Positions 32,693 to 40,826 of a stretch of DNA of 64,000 bases are shown here, piece by piece. The stretch covers positions 1 through 64,000 of the forward strand of contig JANOQM010000053.1 in NCBI GenBank assembly GCA_031422295.1, read 5' to 3'. The DNA comes from JANOMH01 sp031422295. GTDB lineage: Bacteria; Pseudomonadota; Alphaproteobacteria; Rhodobacterales; Rhodobacteraceae. The notes beneath the pieces were generated by a model. That model saw nothing but the letters and a program-made list of their open reading frames with translations, had not been told where the DNA came from and searched no databases. The translations under genes were made by a program, and so were the position numbers. Every line of letters starts with the position of its first letter. The first letter of the stretch is position 1.

Positions 32693-33499
32693 CTAAGGCA
32701 CTTGCAGACCGGCCGGCATCCGCAAGTTCAACCCATGGATCGACCAGTCGCGCCGGGCGCTGACAGCGGCGGCAAAGCTGTCCCATTCATCGCCGAATGT
32801 ATCATCCAGCCAGCGACCCAGCGCCATGCGCGGCGGCAAGGCATCAAAGCTCAGTTTGCTGTCGATCAGACACAGCCCGGGTTCAGCCTCGCGGATTGCA
32901 ATCGATAAGATCCCCGCCTCGGCAAAGCCTTCTTCGAACCTTTCGATGACATAGCGGCAGGCGTTAGGCGCGTCATGGTCCAGAAAGGTGACGGTAACAT
33001 CTTCGTGCAGGCCGTCTGGCGTGCGATAGCGCAGATAGGTGGTATAGAAGTCATCCGGGTCGTGGTCATAATCGACCAAAGTGCCTGTCCAGTGGTCATC
33101 CGGGTGCCCTTCGCCCGGAATCAACGCCGTCCAAACCCGGATCGGACTGGCATAGACACGTGAAATACGGTGGCTGACAAGGCCAAGACGCAGCGCAGTG
33201 CGGTCGCTCCACCGGCCATGTATCGCCAAATAAATGAGCGCGGCAAACGACATGCTCGCCAACGGATAGGACCCGTCGGGTAAGGGCGGCAGGGCTGCGA
33301 GGGTCAGGCCGATCCCCAGCGCCTCGATCCAGCTGCGCCGGTTCGGTGCCAGCGTGACCAGAACACAGGCCAGCCCCATGCCAGTCAGGCCGCACCACAG
33401 CGCGCCGGTGCCGACGCCCAGTTTCAATGACCCGGCCAGCATGCCACCCAGTGTCATAAAGACGATCCTGCGTCGTTGGCGATAAATCCGGCTTAGCAT
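32693..33499 (-). CDS. Membrane protein of unknown function
   Basis: A 268-residue protein with three to four hydrophobic helices in the first 95 residues (GGMLAGSLKLGVGTGALWCGLTG-type, GMGLACVLVTLA, ALGIGLTLAAL, SFAALIYLAI). A soluble C-terminal part of about 170 residues follows, rich in Asp, Tyr and His (GHPDDHWTGTLVDYDHDPDDF). I know no named domain for it. No operon partner is evident; lon starts divergently 336 bases away. Confidence 0.65.
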   Translation of the reverse strand: MLSRIYRQRRRIVFMTLGGMLAGSLKLGVGTGALWCGLTGMGLACVLVTLAPNRRSWIEALGIGLTLAALPPLPDGSYPLASMSFAALIYLAIHGRWSDRTALRLGLVSHRISRVYASPIRVWTALIPGEGHPDDHWTGTLVDYDHDPDDFYTTYLRYRTPDGLHEDVTVTFLDHDAPNACRYVIERFEEGFAEAGILSIAIREAEPGLCLIDSKLSFDALPPRMALGRWLDDTFGDEWDSFAAAVSARRDWSIHGLNLRMPAGLQVP

Positions 33500-33835
33500 G
33501 GGATGCCGCCGGGCGGATTTGACGGCAGGGTGGGGTTGCGCAGGGTGAGGTTCAATTTATCCAGCATTTTCTGAAGGTTTCCGGTCGATGGTCTGTTCTT
33601 ACTGCTAAATAGGTGGTCCAATGTGGCCGTGTCGGGGCGAGGTCAGGGCAAATTGCCGGATATCTTACTTGCAGGACGCGACGGGGGCGGGCATTGTGCG
33701 TGAAAATCTGGCCTTAAATTGGCCGCTTGAAACAGGCACAAGTTAACACCAGATTAAGGCTTCTAGAGAGGAGACTTCCCACGTGTTGCCGATGATCGGG
33801 ACCGCGGTTGTCTTGCCAAGAACAAGGATACGAGC
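33500..33835 (+). other. lon upstream region
   Basis: 336 bases without a gene. It holds a candidate heat-shock promoter at 33726-33755. TTCTAGAGAGGAGACTTCCC at 33761-33780 is purine-rich but too far from the lon start to be its ribosome binding site. An AAGGA lies at about 33825, close to the ATG. Confidence 0.4.
33726..33755 (+). promoter_or_regulatory. Candidate sigma-32 promoter of lon
   Basis: CTTGAAA at 33726-33732 matches the -35 box of heat-shock promoters. CACCAGAT at 33747-33754, 14 bases later, is a partial match to the -10 box (CCCCATNT). lon is a classical heat-shock gene. Confidence 0.4.
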
Positions 33836-36247
33836 ATGCAAGAACCCCTTAGCCATTCCTACCCGGTCCTGCCGCTGCGTGACATCGTGGTGTTTCCACA
33901 TATGATCGTGCCATTGTTTGTGGGCCGCGAAAAATCCGTCCGCGCGCTTGAGGATGTGATGGCCGATGACAAGCAGATTTTGCTGTCATCGCAGATCGAC
34001 CCCGGTGTTGATGACCCGGCGATTGACGGGATATACAGGGCCGGTGTGCTGGCCAATGTGCTGCAATTGCTGAAACTTCCCGATGGCACGGTCAAAGTGC
34101 TGGTCGAAGGTCGCGCCCGTGTGCGCATCACCGAGTTCCTGAAAAACGACAAGTTTTTCGAGGCACGGGCCGAATATCTGACTGAAATACCCGGTGACGA
34201 GACCACGATCGAGGCGCTGGTGCGCACTGTCGCGGTCGAATTTGAGCGCTATTCCAAGATCAAGAAAAATATCCCCGAAGAAGCGTTGTCCGCTGTTACT
34301 GAGACCACCGAACCCGCCAAACTGGCCGATCTGGTGGCCGGACATTTGGGGATTGAGGTCAAGCAAAAGCAGGAATTGCTGGAAACCCTGTCCGTCGCTG
34401 AACGGCTGGAAAAAGTTTATGGCCTGATGCAGGGCGAAATGTCTGTCCTCCAGGTCGAGAAAAAGATCAAGACCCGGGTCAAATCGCAGATGGAGCGCAC
34501 CCAACGCGAATATTATCTGAATGAGCAGATGAAGGCCATTCAGCGCGAGCTGGGTGACGGCGAAGAAGGTCAGAATGAAGTGGCCGAACTGGAAACCCGG
34601 ATCAATGCCACCAAGCTGAGTAAAGAAGCCCGCGAAAAGGCGGATGCCGAGTTGAAAAAGCTCAAGAATATGTCGCCGATGAGTGCGGAGGCGACCGTGG
34701 TGCGCAATTATCTGGACTGGATCCTGTGCCTGCCATGGGGCGTGAAATCCCGCGTCAAGAAAGACCTCGGGCTGGCCCAAAAGGTGCTGGATGACGACCA
34801 TTACGGGTTGGACAAGGTCAAAGAGCGCATCGTTGAATATCTCGCGGTGCAGCAGCGGTCGGTGAAACTCAAAGGCCCGATCATGTGTCTGGTCGGCCCT
34901 CCAGGCGTCGGCAAGACCTCACTCGGCAAGAGCGTTGCCAAAGCCACGGGGCGCGAGTTTATCCGCATCTCCTTGGGCGGTGTGCGTGACGAATCCGAAA
35001 TCCGTGGGCATCGGCGCACCTATATCGGCTCTATGCCCGGCAAGATCATTCAAGCGCTGAAAAAGGCGAAAACTACCAACCCGCTGATCTTGTTGGACGA
35101 AATTGACAAGATGGGACAGGATTTCCGGGGCGATCCGGCGTCGGCGATGCTGGAGGTGTTGGATCCGGAACAAAACTCGACCTTTATCGACCACTATCTT
35201 GAGGTCGAATATGATCTGTCCAACGTCATGTTCCTGACCACGGCGAACAGCTATAACATGCCCGGCCCCCTGCTCGACCGGATGGAGATCATCCCGCTGG
35301 CGGGCTATACCGAGGATGAAAAGCGCGAGATTGCGCGGCATCACCTGCTGCCCAAGGTCCTGAAAAACCACGGGTTGAAGCCGAAAGAGTTCGAGATCAA
35401 CGATGCGGCTTTGACCGAAATGGTGCGTGTCTATACCCGCGAGGCGGGCGTCCGGAACCTTGAGCGGGAATTGGCTAAGATCGCCCGCAAGGCAGTGACC
35501 AAGATTGTGCGCAAGGCCGTCACAAGCGTTCAGATCACACCAGAAAATCTGGCCGAATATCTTGGCGTGTCGAAATACCGCTACGGTCTTGCCGAAACCG
35601 AGGATCAGGTCGGCGTTGTCACCGGTCTTGCCTGGACCAGCGTCGGCGGCGAACTGTTGAACATCGAGGCGCTGCGCTTGCCTGGTAAAGGCCGGATGAA
35701 AACCACCGGCAAACTGGGCGATGTGATGAAAGAAAGCATCGAGGCGGCCGCGTCTTATGTGCGGTCGATCAGCCCGCAAATCGGGGTGAAACCGACCAAG
35801 TTTGACAAGATTGACATCCATGTCCACGTTCCCGATGGGGCGACGCCGAAGGATGGCCCTTCGGCGGGTCTGGCCATGGTCACGTCCATAGTCTCGGTCT
35901 TGACCCAGATCCCGGTGCGCCGCGATATTGCGATGACCGGCGAAGTATCGCTGCGCGGCAATGCGATGCCGATCGGCGGGCTTAAGGAAAAACTGTTGGC
36001 CGCTTTGCGCGGGGGCATCACGACTGTGTTGATCCCAGCAGAAAACGCCAAGGACCTGCCGGAGATTCCGGAGAATGTGAAGGCCGGGCTGACGATTATC
36101 CCGGTGACCCACGTGTCTGAGGTGTTGAAACTGGCACTGGTCCGTCAACCCGAGGCGATTATCTGGGATGAAGAGGCGGAAGAGGCGGCAGCTGCGGCTA
36201 AGGCTGTTCCTGTTGTCCCCGAAGCGCCGGGTGCAATGGCGCATTAA
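33836..36247 (+). CDS. lon: ATP-dependent protease Lon
   Basis: Cytoplasmic AAA+ serine protease, 803 aa as usual. The N-terminal LON substrate-binding domain (LPLRDIVVFPHMIVPLFVGR) and coiled coil come first. The AAA+ module has Walker A GPPGVGKTS, Walker B ILLDEIDKM and the sensor TTANS. The protease domain has the catalytic Ser in DGPSAGLAM and Lys in GGLKEKLLAA. The acidic/Ala-rich C-terminal end (EEAEEAAAAAKA) is lineage-typical. A possible heat-shock promoter precedes it and a terminator follows. Confidence 0.98.
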   Translation: MQEPLSHSYPVLPLRDIVVFPHMIVPLFVGREKSVRALEDVMADDKQILLSSQIDPGVDDPAIDGIYRAGVLANVLQLLKLPDGTVKVLVEGRARVRITEFLKNDKFFEARAEYLTEIPGDETTIEALVRTVAVEFERYSKIKKNIPEEALSAVTETTEPAKLADLVAGHLGIEVKQKQELLETLSVAERLEKVYGLMQGEMSVLQVEKKIKTRVKSQMERTQREYYLNEQMKAIQRELGDGEEGQNEVAELETRINATKLSKEAREKADAELKKLKNMSPMSAEATVVRNYLDWILCLPWGVKSRVKKDLGLAQKVLDDDHYGLDKVKERIVEYLAVQQRSVKLKGPIMCLVGPPGVGKTSLGKSVAKATGREFIRISLGGVRDESEIRGHRRTYIGSMPGKIIQALKKAKTTNPLILLDEIDKMGQDFRGDPASAMLEVLDPEQNSTFIDHYLEVEYDLSNVMFLTTANSYNMPGPLLDRMEIIPLAGYTEDEKREIARHHLLPKVLKNHGLKPKEFEINDAALTEMVRVYTREAGVRNLERELAKIARKAVTKIVRKAVTSVQITPENLAEYLGVSKYRYGLAETEDQVGVVTGLAWTSVGGELLNIEALRLPGKGRMKTTGKLGDVMKESIEAAASYVRSISPQIGVKPTKFDKIDIHVHVPDGATPKDGPSAGLAMVTSIVSVLTQIPVRRDIAMTGEVSLRGNAMPIGGLKEKLLAALRGGITTVLIPAENAKDLPEIPENVKAGLTIIPVTHVSEVLKLALVRQPEAIIWDEEAEEAAAAAKAVPVVPEAPGAMAH

Positions 36248-36273
36248 GGGCGAGCGTGAATTGATCAAATAAG

Positions 36274-36297
36274 GGCACGCCACCGTGGCGTGCCTTT
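36274..36297 (+). terminator. Terminator after lon
   Basis: GGCACGCC (36274-36281) pairs with GGCGTGCC (36287-36294) around ACCGT, followed by TTT and further T-rich sequence. Confidence 0.7.
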
Positions 36298-36389
36298 ACC
36301 TTTTGCCCGGCCGGCTATGGTCATGGTTTTTGTGGCAATCCAATCACCGGTCCGTTACTGTTCCTGCAACAGCGACAATAGGTTAGAAC

Positions 36390-36737
36390 ATGGCCCCCCG
36401 GACACCCAAGAATCCATCAAAGGCAACAGTGCTTGACGCTGTAATCGAGGCTGCGCAGGTCAAAACCCGTGTGGTTTTGAAAAAGAAGGATTTTACTGAC
36501 CGCGCCATTGAACGATCCGGCGTGCGCAAATCGGACGCCAAAACTGTGGTCGAGGCGACACTTGCCGTGTTGGCCGAAGCGTTGGCCCATGGCGAGGAAC
36601 TGATCCTGCCGCCGTTGGGCAAGTTGAAAGTCACCCGCGAAAAATCGAGCCCGCGGGGTCGGATTCTGCTGCTGCGTCTGTCACTGGAGCCCGAAGGCCA
36701 GGGCGGATCAGAGCCTCTTGCAGAGGCTGCAGAGTAG
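36390..36737 (+). CDS. HU-family DNA-binding protein
   Basis: A small basic nucleoid-type protein (115 aa) with the HU/IHF fold. KKKDFTDRAIERSGVRKSDAKTVVEATLAVLAEALAHGEELILPPLGKLKV matches the helices and first strands, but the beta-arm is shortened (REKSSPRGR). N- and C-terminal extensions are unlike canonical HU. It probably binds or bends DNA. It is followed 18 bases later by a tRNA gene in the same direction. Confidence 0.85.
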   Translation: MAPRTPKNPSKATVLDAVIEAAQVKTRVVLKKKDFTDRAIERSGVRKSDAKTVVEATLAVLAEALAHGEELILPPLGKLKVTREKSSPRGRILLLRLSLEPEGQGGSEPLAEAAE

Positions 36738-36755
36738 CGCTACAGCACCCAAACC

Positions 36756-36830
36756 GGGTGATTAGCTCAGTGGTAGAGCGCTTCGTTCACATCGAAGATG
36801 TCAGGGGTTCGAATCCCTTATCACCCACCA
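36756..36830 (+). tRNA. tRNA-Val (CAC)
   Basis: 75 bases including encoded CCA. Acceptor GGGTGAT pairs with ATCACCC; D-arm AGCTCAGTGGTAGAGC; anticodon stem CTTCG/CGAAG around TTCACAT gives anticodon CAC; T-arm GGGGTTCGAATCCC. Confidence 0.97.
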
Positions 36831-36865
36831 TTTTACCCATGGTCTGCCCGGTAGGGTCCCGCAAT

Positions 36866-37474
36866 ATGAACTGTCCCGATATTTTCGTTCTGCGCCACGG
36901 TGAAACCACCTGGAACCGGGCAGGACGGATGCAAGGTGCATTGGATTCGCCGCTGACCGAACTGGGGCAGGCACAATCAGAGCAAATGGGATCCTTGTTG
37001 GCCGGATACGACCTGACCGGGCATCAGTTGTATTGCTCGCCCATGGGCCGGGCCATTGCCACGGCTGCTTTGATTCTGCCGCGCGACCCAACGCTTGATC
37101 CGCGCCTGCGCGAGATCGAGGTGGGCCAATGGACTGGCCTGACCCGACCAGAAATTCTGGCGCGGTGGCCGGGGCCGACCGACGACGAAGACCTGCTGGA
37201 TTTTTACGGCCGCGCCCCGGGTGGCGAAGGGTTTGACGCCCTGTGGGACAGGGTTACCGGGTTTCTGACCGACCTGACCGGACCCGCCGTGATTGTGACC
37301 CATGGCATCACCTCGCGGTTTTTACGCACTGCCGCCTTGGGTGGGACGCTGGGCGATCTGAACGAAGTTCCGGGGGGGCAGGGCGTGGTGTTTCGTATCC
37401 GCGAGGGCCTGCATGAAACTTTGACACCGACAGGCTTGCAGGCCGGTCACACAGCGGTTACAGGCGGTTCTTAA
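36866..37474 (+). CDS. Histidine phosphatase family protein
   Basis: A 202-residue phosphoglycerate-mutase-like phosphatase. The catalytic histidine is in VLRHGETTWN. The second conserved region (YCSPMGRAIATAALIL) and the later histidine (VIVTHGITSRFLR) are present. Substrate unknown. The start at 36866 (MNCPDIFVLRHG) is taken because a longer reading runs into the tRNA gene; ATG 36838 is possible. Its TAA directly abuts the next tRNA gene, so tRNA and mRNA would be processed from one transcript. Confidence 0.88.
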   Translation: MNCPDIFVLRHGETTWNRAGRMQGALDSPLTELGQAQSEQMGSLLAGYDLTGHQLYCSPMGRAIATAALILPRDPTLDPRLREIEVGQWTGLTRPEILARWPGPTDDEDLLDFYGRAPGGEGFDALWDRVTGFLTDLTGPAVIVTHGITSRFLRTAALGGTLGDLNEVPGGQGVVFRIREGLHETLTPTGLQAGHTAVTGGS

Positions 37475-37550
37475 GGGTCGTTAGCTCAGTTGGTAGAGCG
37501 TTTCGTTTACACCGAAAATGTCGGCGGTTCGAGCCCGTCACGACCCACCA
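37475..37550 (+). tRNA. tRNA-Val (TAC)
   Basis: 76 bases with CCA. Acceptor GGGTCGT pairs with ACGACCC; D-arm AGCTCAGTTGGTAGAGC; anticodon stem TTTCG/CGAAA around TTTACAC gives anticodon TAC; T-arm GCGGTTCGAGCCCGT. It begins at the base after the phosphatase stop codon. Confidence 0.97.
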
Positions 37551-37586
37551 ACCCTTTCGTTCGCCATGCAAATATATCGCGCAAAT

Positions 37587-37604
37587 GGCCAGATATTTCT
37601 GGCC
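37587..37604 (+). terminator. Hairpin after tRNA-Val (possible terminator)
   Basis: GGCCAGA pairs perfectly with TCTGGCC around TATT. No T-run follows, so termination is uncertain; it may also be a processing signal. Confidence 0.4.
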
Positions 37605-37613
37605 GCTAGGTGC

Positions 37614-37642
37614 TTGACGCGCCCCGGTGCTACGCATAGAAG
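37614..37642 (+). promoter_or_regulatory. Promoter of tRNA-Asp
   Basis: TTGACG (37614-37619), a 17-base spacer and TAGAAG (37637-37642), 36 bases before the tRNA. TTGACG-type -35 boxes are usual for stable RNA genes in this group. Confidence 0.55.
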
Positions 37643-37678
37643 GTCTACACGTTCGGGCTTAGGCCCGGAAGGCGACGC

Positions 37679-37755
37679 GGGGTTGTAGCTCAGTTGGTTA
37701 GAGTATCGGCCTGTCACGCCGGGGGTCGCGGGTTCGAGTCCCGTCAACCTCGCCA
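37679..37755 (+). tRNA. tRNA-Asp (GTC)
   Basis: 77 bases with CCA. Acceptor GGGGTTG pairs with CAACCTC through one G-U pair; the anticodon region CGGCCTGTCACGCCGG gives GTC; T-arm GCGGGTTCGAGTCCCGT. GTC makes it a substrate of the Tgt encoded at 30629. Confidence 0.97.
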
Positions 37756-37943
37756 CGCCGCCGCCGGTCCGGCCCGAACGTAAACCCCCTGATATTCCTG
37801 CGGTACTATGGCAATAACCGTGCGAGCCGGGTGTTGTCGGTTCTGACTGGCAGCGTCTACAGATACACCGAATGTCTGGGCAGATCAGCCAGCTGGATTA
37901 CCTTTGGAGCGCATTTCAGATTGCCCCAATTCCGCATGTGGTT

Positions 37944-39326
37944 CTAGGCTTTGCCAAGTTCTGCCAATACTCGCGCCCATGATCTGATGCCTTTATGAAA
38001 GCTGCGCAGATCATATTTTTCATTCGGACTGTGGATCAGATCGTCGTCTTTGGCAAAACCGATCAGCATGGCATCCATACCCAGTATGTCCTTGAAATAC
38101 CCAGCAATCGGGATTGATCCGCCTGAACCGACAAAGGCCGCAGGGCGTGGCCATTCGGCGGACAGCGCCCGGCGTGCGGCCTCGAACGCCGGGTTGGTCG
38201 TGGCCATGGTGCTGGCGGTGCCACTGCCATGTCCGTGAAATGTGGCAGTGCAATCGGCGGGCAGCATGGCCACGACCATAGCCCGGAACGCCGTGCGGAT
38301 TTTTTGCGGGTCTTGGGTGCCAACCAACCTGAAACTGATCTTGGCTGTCGCCTTGGCGGGCAGCACGGTTTTAAAGCCGTCGCCGGTATAGCCTGAACTG
38401 ATCCCGTTCACTTCGCAGGTGGGCCGCGACCAGATCATTTCCAGAATCGATCGTCCGGCCTCGCCCGCCGGAACAGACAGGCCCACGTCGGCCAGAAACG
38501 CGGCGCCATCGAACCTCAGATCATCCCACTGCGCCCGCAGCGCATTGGTCAGTTCCGGCACACCGTCATAGAATCCCGGAACCGTCACGCGGCCAGTATC
38601 ATCATGCAGCTCTGCGATGATCCGCGCCAAAACCCGGGCCGGATTGATCGCCGCACCACCATACATGCCGGAATGCAGGTCCATGGCGGGCCCTTGAATC
38701 GTGACTTCTTCGCCCAGCAACCCGCGCAGCATGGTTGTAATGGCGGGGGTGTCAGGGTCAAACAGACCGGTGTCGCAGATCAGCGCGATGTCGGCCGTCA
38801 ACTCGGCAGCATTGTCGCGCATGAATGGGATCAGGGACGGCGAGCCGGATTCCTCTTCGCCCTCAAAAAACACCGAGATGCGGGCGGGCAAGGATCCGTG
38901 GACGGCTTTCCACGCCCGGCACGCCTCGACAAAGGTCATCAACTGGCCCTTGTCGTCCGACGTACCGCGCCCGCGGATCACCTGACCCCTGGGCGTGTCC
39001 TGCAATTCCGGCTCGAACGGGGGTCGGTCCCATAATGTCAGCGGATCAACGGGTTGCACGTCATAATGCCCGTAGAACATCAGATGTGGCCCCGGGCCAG
39101 CTGCGTGCCCGATCACCATCGGATGCCCCGGCGTGACCCGCTTTGACGCGTCAAACCCGACGCTGGCCAGATCAGCCACCAGCCAGTCTGCGGCCCGGTC
39201 ACAATCGGCTTTGAACGCCGGGTCGGTTGAAATGGACGGGATGCGCAGCAAGGCCAGCAGCCGGTCCAGCGCGGCAGGCAGGTCGGCGTCGATACGGGCA
39301 AGAACGGGATCAAGAATGTCGGACAT
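37944..39326 (-). CDS. M20-family metallopeptidase (dipeptidase type)
   Basis: A 460-residue peptidase of the M20/M25/M40 family. The metal ligands and catalytic acids are visible: GHYDVQP (His, Asp), GRGTSDDKG (bridging Asp), FEGEEESGS (catalytic Glu pair), ICDTG and the final His of DDLIHSPNEKYDL. The dimerisation domain sits between. It resembles carnosine-dipeptidase-like enzymes of the cytosol rather than ArgE or DapE. It is divergent from hemA. Confidence 0.92.
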   Translation of the reverse strand: MSDILDPVLARIDADLPAALDRLLALLRIPSISTDPAFKADCDRAADWLVADLASVGFDASKRVTPGHPMVIGHAAGPGPHLMFYGHYDVQPVDPLTLWDRPPFEPELQDTPRGQVIRGRGTSDDKGQLMTFVEACRAWKAVHGSLPARISVFFEGEEESGSPSLIPFMRDNAAELTADIALICDTGLFDPDTPAITTMLRGLLGEEVTIQGPAMDLHSGMYGGAAINPARVLARIIAELHDDTGRVTVPGFYDGVPELTNALRAQWDDLRFDGAAFLADVGLSVPAGEAGRSILEMIWSRPTCEVNGISSGYTGDGFKTVLPAKATAKISFRLVGTQDPQKIRTAFRAMVVAMLPADCTATFHGHGSGTASTMATTNPAFEAARRALSAEWPRPAAFVGSGGSIPIAGYFKDILGMDAMLIGFAKDDDLIHSPNEKYDLRSFHKGIRSWARVLAELGKA

Positions 39327-39490
39327 GTCAGGGTGCTCGCGTGATTGGATATGTCAGACCTTACCCTTGGTCGGCGGGGTGTCCAGCGATGCCTTGTGCA
39401 AAAATGCGAACGGGGCGTCAAATTGTAGCGTATTGTTCTGCGGTTGGCCGGACTATATGACCCGCACACAGACGGCAAAAGGACGATGCG

Positions 39491-40714
39491 ATGGACTATG
39501 GCGCCAGTTTGGACGTAGCGATTGGCCGGTTGCACACCGAAGGCCGTTATCGCACATTTGTCGATATTGCCCGGACCCAAGGCCGCTATCCGCATGCGGT
39601 CTGGCATCATCCTGACGGGTCCGAACGTCCAGTGACCGTCTGGTGCGGCAATGATTATCTGGGGATGGGGCAGCATCCGGCGGTTTTGGCCGCCATGCAT
39701 GTCGCCCTTGATGCCACAGGGGCCGGATCGGGCGGTACGCGCAATATTTCGGGCACGACCGTCTGGCATAAACAGCTGGAGGCAGAGTTGGCCGATCTGC
39801 ATCGCAAGGAATCAGCCCTGCTGTTTACCAGTGCCTATGTCGCCAATGATGCGACGCTCAGCACTTTGCCGGTGTTGTTTCCGGGGCTGGTCATCCTGTC
39901 AGATGGATTGAACCACGCCAGCATGATCGAGGGCATCCGCCGCAACGGCGGGGGGAAACGGATTTTCCGGCATAACGATATGGCGCATTTGCGTGAATTG
40001 CTCGAGGCGCTGCCCGCCGATCAGCCGAAGCTGATTGCGTTTGAAAGTATCTATTCGATGGACGGCGATTTTGCACCGATCCGGGCGATCTGCGATCTGG
40101 CGGATGAATTCGGCGCGCTGACCTATCTGGACGAGGTGCATGCCGTCGGCATGTATGGCCCGCGCGGCGGCGGCGTGGCCGAACGGGACGGGCTGATGGG
40201 CCGGATCGACATTATCAACGGCACTTTGGCCAAGGCGTTCGGTGTGTTTGGCGGCTATATCGCCTGTTCGGCCAAAATGGCCGATGCGGTGCGGTCCTAT
40301 GCGCCGGGATTCATCTTTACGACGTCTTTGCCACCTGCCGTAGCGGCAGGGGCAGCGGCCAGCGTGGCGTTTTTGAAACAGGATCAGTCCCTGCGGGCGC
40401 GGCACCAAACGCAGGCGCAAATTCTGAAATACCGGCTCAAGGGTCTTGGCCTGCCAATCATCGATCATGGGTCACATATTGTGCCGCTGATCGTAGGAGA
40501 CCCAAAACATACGAAAATCCTGTCGGATATGCTGCTAGAACGGTTTGGAATTTACGTCCAGCCGATCAATTTCCCGACCGTCCCGCGCGGCACGGAACGG
40601 CTGCGGTTTACCCCGTCGCCTGTGCACGGGTCGCAAGAAACTGACGCTTTGGTAAGCGCTTTGGACAGTCTGTGGTCGCATTGTGCGCTGAATCGCGCCG
40701 AGCTTGCAAGTTAA
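39491..40714 (+). CDS. hemA: 5-aminolevulinate synthase
   Basis: PLP enzyme that condenses glycine and succinyl-CoA to ALA, the first step of tetrapyrrole synthesis in alphaproteobacteria. Landmarks are NDYLGMGQHP, GSGGTRNISGT, DGLNHASMIEGIR, the Asp of DEVHAVGMYG and the PLP lysine in GTLAKAFGVFGGY. Length 407 aa is as expected. AAGGA stands 8 bases before the start. No FnrL-type TTGAT-N4-ATCAA box was seen upstream. Confidence 0.97.
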   Translation: MDYGASLDVAIGRLHTEGRYRTFVDIARTQGRYPHAVWHHPDGSERPVTVWCGNDYLGMGQHPAVLAAMHVALDATGAGSGGTRNISGTTVWHKQLEAELADLHRKESALLFTSAYVANDATLSTLPVLFPGLVILSDGLNHASMIEGIRRNGGGKRIFRHNDMAHLRELLEALPADQPKLIAFESIYSMDGDFAPIRAICDLADEFGALTYLDEVHAVGMYGPRGGGVAERDGLMGRIDIINGTLAKAFGVFGGYIACSAKMADAVRSYAPGFIFTTSLPPAVAAGAAASVAFLKQDQSLRARHQTQAQILKYRLKGLGLPIIDHGSHIVPLIVGDPKHTKILSDMLLERFGIYVQPINFPTVPRGTERLRFTPSPVHGSQETDALVSALDSLWSHCALNRAELAS

Positions 40715-40775
40715 CGATTTCTGCAGATGCGGGGCGTTTTGGTCTATGCTAATCGGACATACGGGGCACCGGTAA

Positions 40776-40790
40776 TTATCGAATCGATAA
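40776..40790. promoter_or_regulatory. TTATCGAATCGATAA dyad upstream of rodZ
   Basis: TTATCG and CGATAA pair perfectly around AAT, 37 bases before the rodZ-like start. It is placed like an operator or a promoter-overlapping site. Confidence 0.4.
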
Positions 40791-40826
40791 CGGGGCTCTT
40801 GGGGACGCAGGCAACGGGACAGCTGC

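Noticed and set aside
34919..36283. Long minus-strand reading frame across lon
   Set aside because: It is the antisense shadow of an obviously real gene; composition reflects the complementary strand and no family is recognisable.
36758..36865. Phosphatase start inside the tRNA-Val gene
   Set aside because: The extra residues would be encoded by the tRNA itself; the conserved N-terminus begins at 36866.
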